Positions 6,711-8,174 of a stretch of 8,174 nt of DNA are shown piece by piece. The notes beneath the pieces are model-generated. The model saw only the letters and a list, made by a program, of their open reading frames with translations, had not been told where the DNA came from and did no database searches. Within the stretch, counting starts at the first letter, position 1; every line of letters starts with the position of its first letter. The translations under genes and the position numbers were made by a program. The DNA is taken from positions 1 through 8,174 of the forward strand of contig CAYIEP010000025.1 in NCBI GenBank assembly GCA_964362515.1, written 5' to 3'. The stretch comes from CAYIEP01 sp964362515. GTDB lineage: Bacteria; Patescibacteriota; Minisyncoccia; UBA6257; UBA9933.

Positions 6711-7883
6711 TTAATTATGGGGAATATGTTTTCTTATCCGTTGTTCTTTTGGGACCATAACATTTGCGCCAATAAAAATACCGGCATCAACGAAAACATT
6801 TTTTTGGATTACAGTATTATTCCCCACAACGGTGCCGAAATTTTTTAAATCAGTATTAACGGGCTTACCTTTTACTTGGGTGATTATTTTATTACTACTT
6901 TTTTCGCCTTTAGTTAGCACAATAACTCCTTTACCAATACTCACATTGGCTCCTATAATTGAATCCTTAATAGAAGAATGAATTTTGCAAGATTTAAAAA
7001 TTATGGAGTTTTTTATATGGATCCCGGCACTAATTTTCGTTCCTTCTTCTATGATTGAATCTTCTATTATAGCGTTCTTCCCTACGAAACAATGCGGACC
7101 AATATACGAACGCTTTATCGTTATATTTTTATCAATAGAGATCGTGTTTTCGATTCGTTTATCAAGATTTTTTAGTAACTGGTTTTTAAAATCGAAAAGA
7201 TGCCATGGATATTTTAAAGTAAGAAGCGGCTGGTTAAGTCTAATAAAAGAGACAGGATATTTTTTTACAAAATAATGAAGAGCAGATTCGAAACTATAAT
7301 CCTTTATGGGAGTATTTTCTAAATAAGGCATAAAATTACTCGACAGCAAGTAGACGCCCTGCAGTTTAAGATTTAAAGACCCTTCCGTTTTCTTAGGTTT
7401 TTCAGTAATAGAAATTACGCGTTGGCCACGAATCGAGGCAATGCCGTAAAGCCACGGTTTATTGGTTTTTGTTAGAGCGAGTACGCCATTGGTTTGCTTG
7501 ACGCGCGTCATTTTAATGAATACCTTTCCGGCTTCAATCGAATATGGAAATACTACGGCGAAAGTTTTGTCGCGGATTTTGTCCTTTGCCAGAAGTAACG
7601 CGCCTCCCATGCCAGTTGCTTGTCCTTGAAGAATAAATTCTACCTCAATATTTAAATGATGGTTTTGTAATTCGGCAGTAAGTCCTTGATTATTATAATC
7701 TTTTGGAGAAACAACAATATATATTTTTTTAAAACCAACCCCAGCAAGACCATAAAGCATTCGAAGAATAAGGGATTGGCCACAAAGCCTTAATGCTCCT
7801 TTGTGAGTGTCGGTGTTGAGTGGGAAAAATCGAGAGTTTTCTCCTGCGGATAGAACTATCACTGGAATTGATGATAAATTCAT
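6711..7883 (-). CDS. Sugar-nucleotidyltransferase-like protein with beta-helix tail, metal ligands apparently missing
   Basis: 390 aa. Residues 1 to about 240 resemble the Rossmann-type NTP_transferase domain (GlmU, RmlA, ManC relatives that join a sugar 1-phosphate to NTP): VIVLSAGENSRFFPL (8-22) with R18 and K28 of THKG stands for the GxGTRxxPLT...PKP signature, QGQATGMGGALL (86-97) for the base-binding loop, and EKPKK (161-165) and GVYLLSSNF (176-184) for the EKP and G-[IV]-Y motifs. The rest (about 249-380) is a left-handed beta-helix of hexapeptide repeats such as YIGPHCFVGKN and DSIIGANVSIGKGV. Two departures stand out: the GD of the central metal site is replaced by FPYSIE (112-117), and the later WD by WH (YPWHLF, 225-230). 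The protein may be inactive, altered or regulatory. No acetyltransferase motif or usual C-terminal extension is seen. Start: ATG 14 bases from a TATAAT. Fold confident; substrate unknown, so glmU is not assigned. Confidence 0.88.
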   Translation of the reverse strand: MNLSSIPVIVLSAGENSRFFPLNTDTHKGALRLCGQSLILRMLYGLAGVGFKKIYIVVSPKDYNNQGLTAELQNHHLNIEVEFILQGQATGMGGALLLAKDKIRDKTFAVVFPYSIEAGKVFIKMTRVKQTNGVLALTKTNKPWLYGIASIRGQRVISITEKPKKTEGSLNLKLQGVYLLSSNFMPYLENTPIKDYSFESALHYFVKKYPVSFIRLNQPLLTLKYPWHLFDFKNQLLKNLDKRIENTISIDKNITIKRSYIGPHCFVGKNAIIEDSIIEEGTKISAGIHIKNSIIFKSCKIHSSIKDSIIGANVSIGKGVIVLTKGEKSSNKIITQVKGKPVNTDLKNFGTVVGNNTVIQKNVFVDAGIFIGANVMVPKEQRIRKHIPHN

Positions 7884-7897
7884 GGTTTTTATGTAAT

Positions 7898-7927
7898 ATT
7901 ATAAAATTACAATTTTCCCGATTTCAT
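7898..7927 (-). promoter_or_regulatory. Candidate promoter of the nucleotidyltransferase-like gene
   Basis: On the minus strand a perfect TATAAT (plus 7898-7903) lies 14 bases before the ATG (7883). An ATGAAA (plus 7922-7927) 18 bases upstream matches four of six -35 positions. Initiation about 7 bases after the -10 would give an untranslated leader of only about 7 bases, consistent with the absence of any Shine-Dalgarno sequence. Confidence 0.45.
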
Positions 7928-7942
7928 TTCCGCCGAGCGGAA
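7928..7942. repeat. Hairpin: 6-bp stem, CGA loop
   Basis: TTCCGC (7928-7933) and GCGGAA (7937-7942) are exact reverse complements around a 3-base loop. It is the first of five hairpins running to 8070 and lies just upstream (on the minus strand) of the -35-like sequence of the nucleotidyltransferase-like gene. Confidence 0.8.
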
Positions 7943-7945
7943 TTT

Positions 7946-7967
7946 AAAATCGAGGATCCTCGATTTT
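7946..7967. repeat. Perfect 22-bp palindrome centred on GGATCC
   Basis: The 22 bases are their own reverse complement: the left arm AAAATCGAGGA is mirrored by TCCTCGATTTT. As RNA it would form a 9-bp stem with a GATC tetraloop, ending in a short run of U on either strand. It could act as a weak bidirectional terminator for whatever lies beyond the right edge, but the U run has only four bases. Confidence 0.9.
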
Positions 7968-8010
7968 GTAATGCCGATAATATCAGAAACAAAATCGGGA
8001 CAAGTTTTTC

Positions 8011-8030
8011 CCTGCCTGCCGGCAGGCAGG
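8011..8030. repeat. Perfect 20-bp palindrome, CCTGCC type
   Basis: CCTGCCTGCCGGCAGGCAGG is exactly self-complementary and GC-rich (16 of 20). Translated on either strand it yields LPAGRQ. From memory, the same palindrome and the resulting spurious LPAGRQ peptide recur in CPR/Parcubacteria sequences; this could not be checked here. Read as a dispersed REP-like element. Confidence 0.85.
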
Positions 8031-8033
8031 TTT

Positions 8034-8050
8034 GGTACGCTAAGCGTACC
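8034..8050. repeat. Hairpin: 8-bp arms, 1-base centre
   Basis: GGTACGCT-A-AGCGTACC: 8-bp perfect arms about a single central A, three bases after the CCTGCC palindrome. Its core ACGCT-A-AGCGT is shared with the hairpin at 8054-8070, while the outer bases differ but stay paired. Confidence 0.85.
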
Positions 8051-8053
8051 CAT

Positions 8054-8070
8054 ATCACGCTTAGCGTGAT
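8054..8070. repeat. Hairpin: 8-bp arms, 1-base centre, sister of 8034-8050
   Basis: ATCACGCT-T-AGCGTGAT: 8-bp perfect arms about a single T, only three bases (CAT) from the preceding hairpin. It shares the core ACGCT-N-AGCGT with it, but the outer three pairs are ATC/GAT in place of GGT/ACC. Confidence 0.85.
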
Positions 8071-8174
8071 GGCGGCAACCTCTTTTAATTTCGCTGAATG
8101 TAAAACTTGACGGTGTCTGTTTGAAAATATCCGAACGGAACTCTCCGGGCTCGGCGGGCGGAATTCCCCCCACC

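Larger units (their letters stand above)
7884..8174. other. Gene-free right edge: palindrome cluster and GC-rich terminus
   Basis: This 291-base stretch holds the promoter of the nucleotidyltransferase-like gene, five hairpins, a 9-bp inverted pair TCCCGATTT (7916-7924) / AAATCGGGA (7992-8000) and a second pair CGATTTTGT (7961-7969) / ACAAAATCG (7989-7997). The last 44 bases contain 32 G or C, far above the rest of the window. A minus-strand frame is open from the window edge to a TAA at 7907-7909 (88 codons from a GTG at 8173), but it runs through every palindrome and shows no family signature. It may be the decayed or artefactual 3' end of something beyond the edge. Confidence 0.6.

Noticed and set aside
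6641..6719. Short inverted repeats (GTGG/CCAC at 6641-6655; CATAAT/ATTATG at 6703-6719) as terminators
   Set aside because: Stems of four and six pairs, the latter all but AT, with no following U run; too weak to call.
6985..7275. Plus-strand open frame of 96 codons
   Set aside because: It lies wholly antisense to the beta-helix coding region, whose motifs and length are convincing; this is a shadow frame.
7820..8110. Plus-strand open frame across the palindrome cluster
   Set aside because: It begins inside the nucleotidyltransferase-like gene on the opposite strand and is kept open by the same palindromes; it shows no protein-like pattern.
7907..8173. Minus-strand open frame of 88 codons from a GTG at the window edge
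   Set aside because: It passes through all palindromes, includes the LPAGRQ artefact, has no recognisable family motif and overlaps the likely promoter of the next gene. Palindromes without stops keep both strands open, so openness alone is weak evidence.

Overview
The window looks like a piece of a streamlined, AT-rich bacterial genome of the Candidate Phyla Radiation (Patescibacteria), most likely a Parcubacteria-type lineage. The grounds are resemblance rather than proof: a pilin-like membrane protein fused to an extracytoplasmic metallopeptidase-like domain, an Ig-like secreted protein and a membrane-anchored propeller of kinds I associate with CPR genomes, a shortened DNA polymerase III delta subunit, start codons without a recognisable Shine-Dalgarno sequence, tRNA genes without encoded CCA, and a CCTGCC-type perfect palindrome that I recall from such genomes.

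Left two thirds (26-5758): six plus-strand genes packed with gaps of -4 to +8 bases, probably one transcription unit. The first three encode cell-surface proteins: an exported protein with two Ig-like repeats, a TrbC/VirB2-like pilin with a C-terminal M15-like Zn-peptidase domain, and an anchored beta-propeller. They are followed by a PAS-containing sensor histidine kinase without a response regulator in view, then mutM (oxidised-purine DNA glycosylase) and holA (clamp-loader delta subunit). The first four genes suggest an envelope or pilus module; mutM and holA are housekeeping DNA genes that seem to share its transcript.

Middle (5753-6631): two minus-strand tRNA genes, Gly(UCC) and Pro(UGG), flank a plus-strand gene for an unrecognised single-pass membrane protein with a helical outer domain. 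The 3' flank of the tRNA-Gly gene carries three tandem 20-bp units, the last running into the tRNA end and the first holding the holA stop codon.

Right (6711-8174): a minus-strand sugar-nucleotidyltransferase-like protein with a left-handed beta-helix tail, in which the aspartates that usually bind Mg2+ appear to be missing. Upstream of it, 7928-8070 is dense in perfect inverted repeats (five hairpins, plus two longer-range inverted pairs at 7916-8000), ending in a GC-rich edge (32 of the last 44 bases are G or C). This looks like a cluster of REP/MITE-like elements. A minus-strand reading frame stays open through it, but I do not trust it as a gene.
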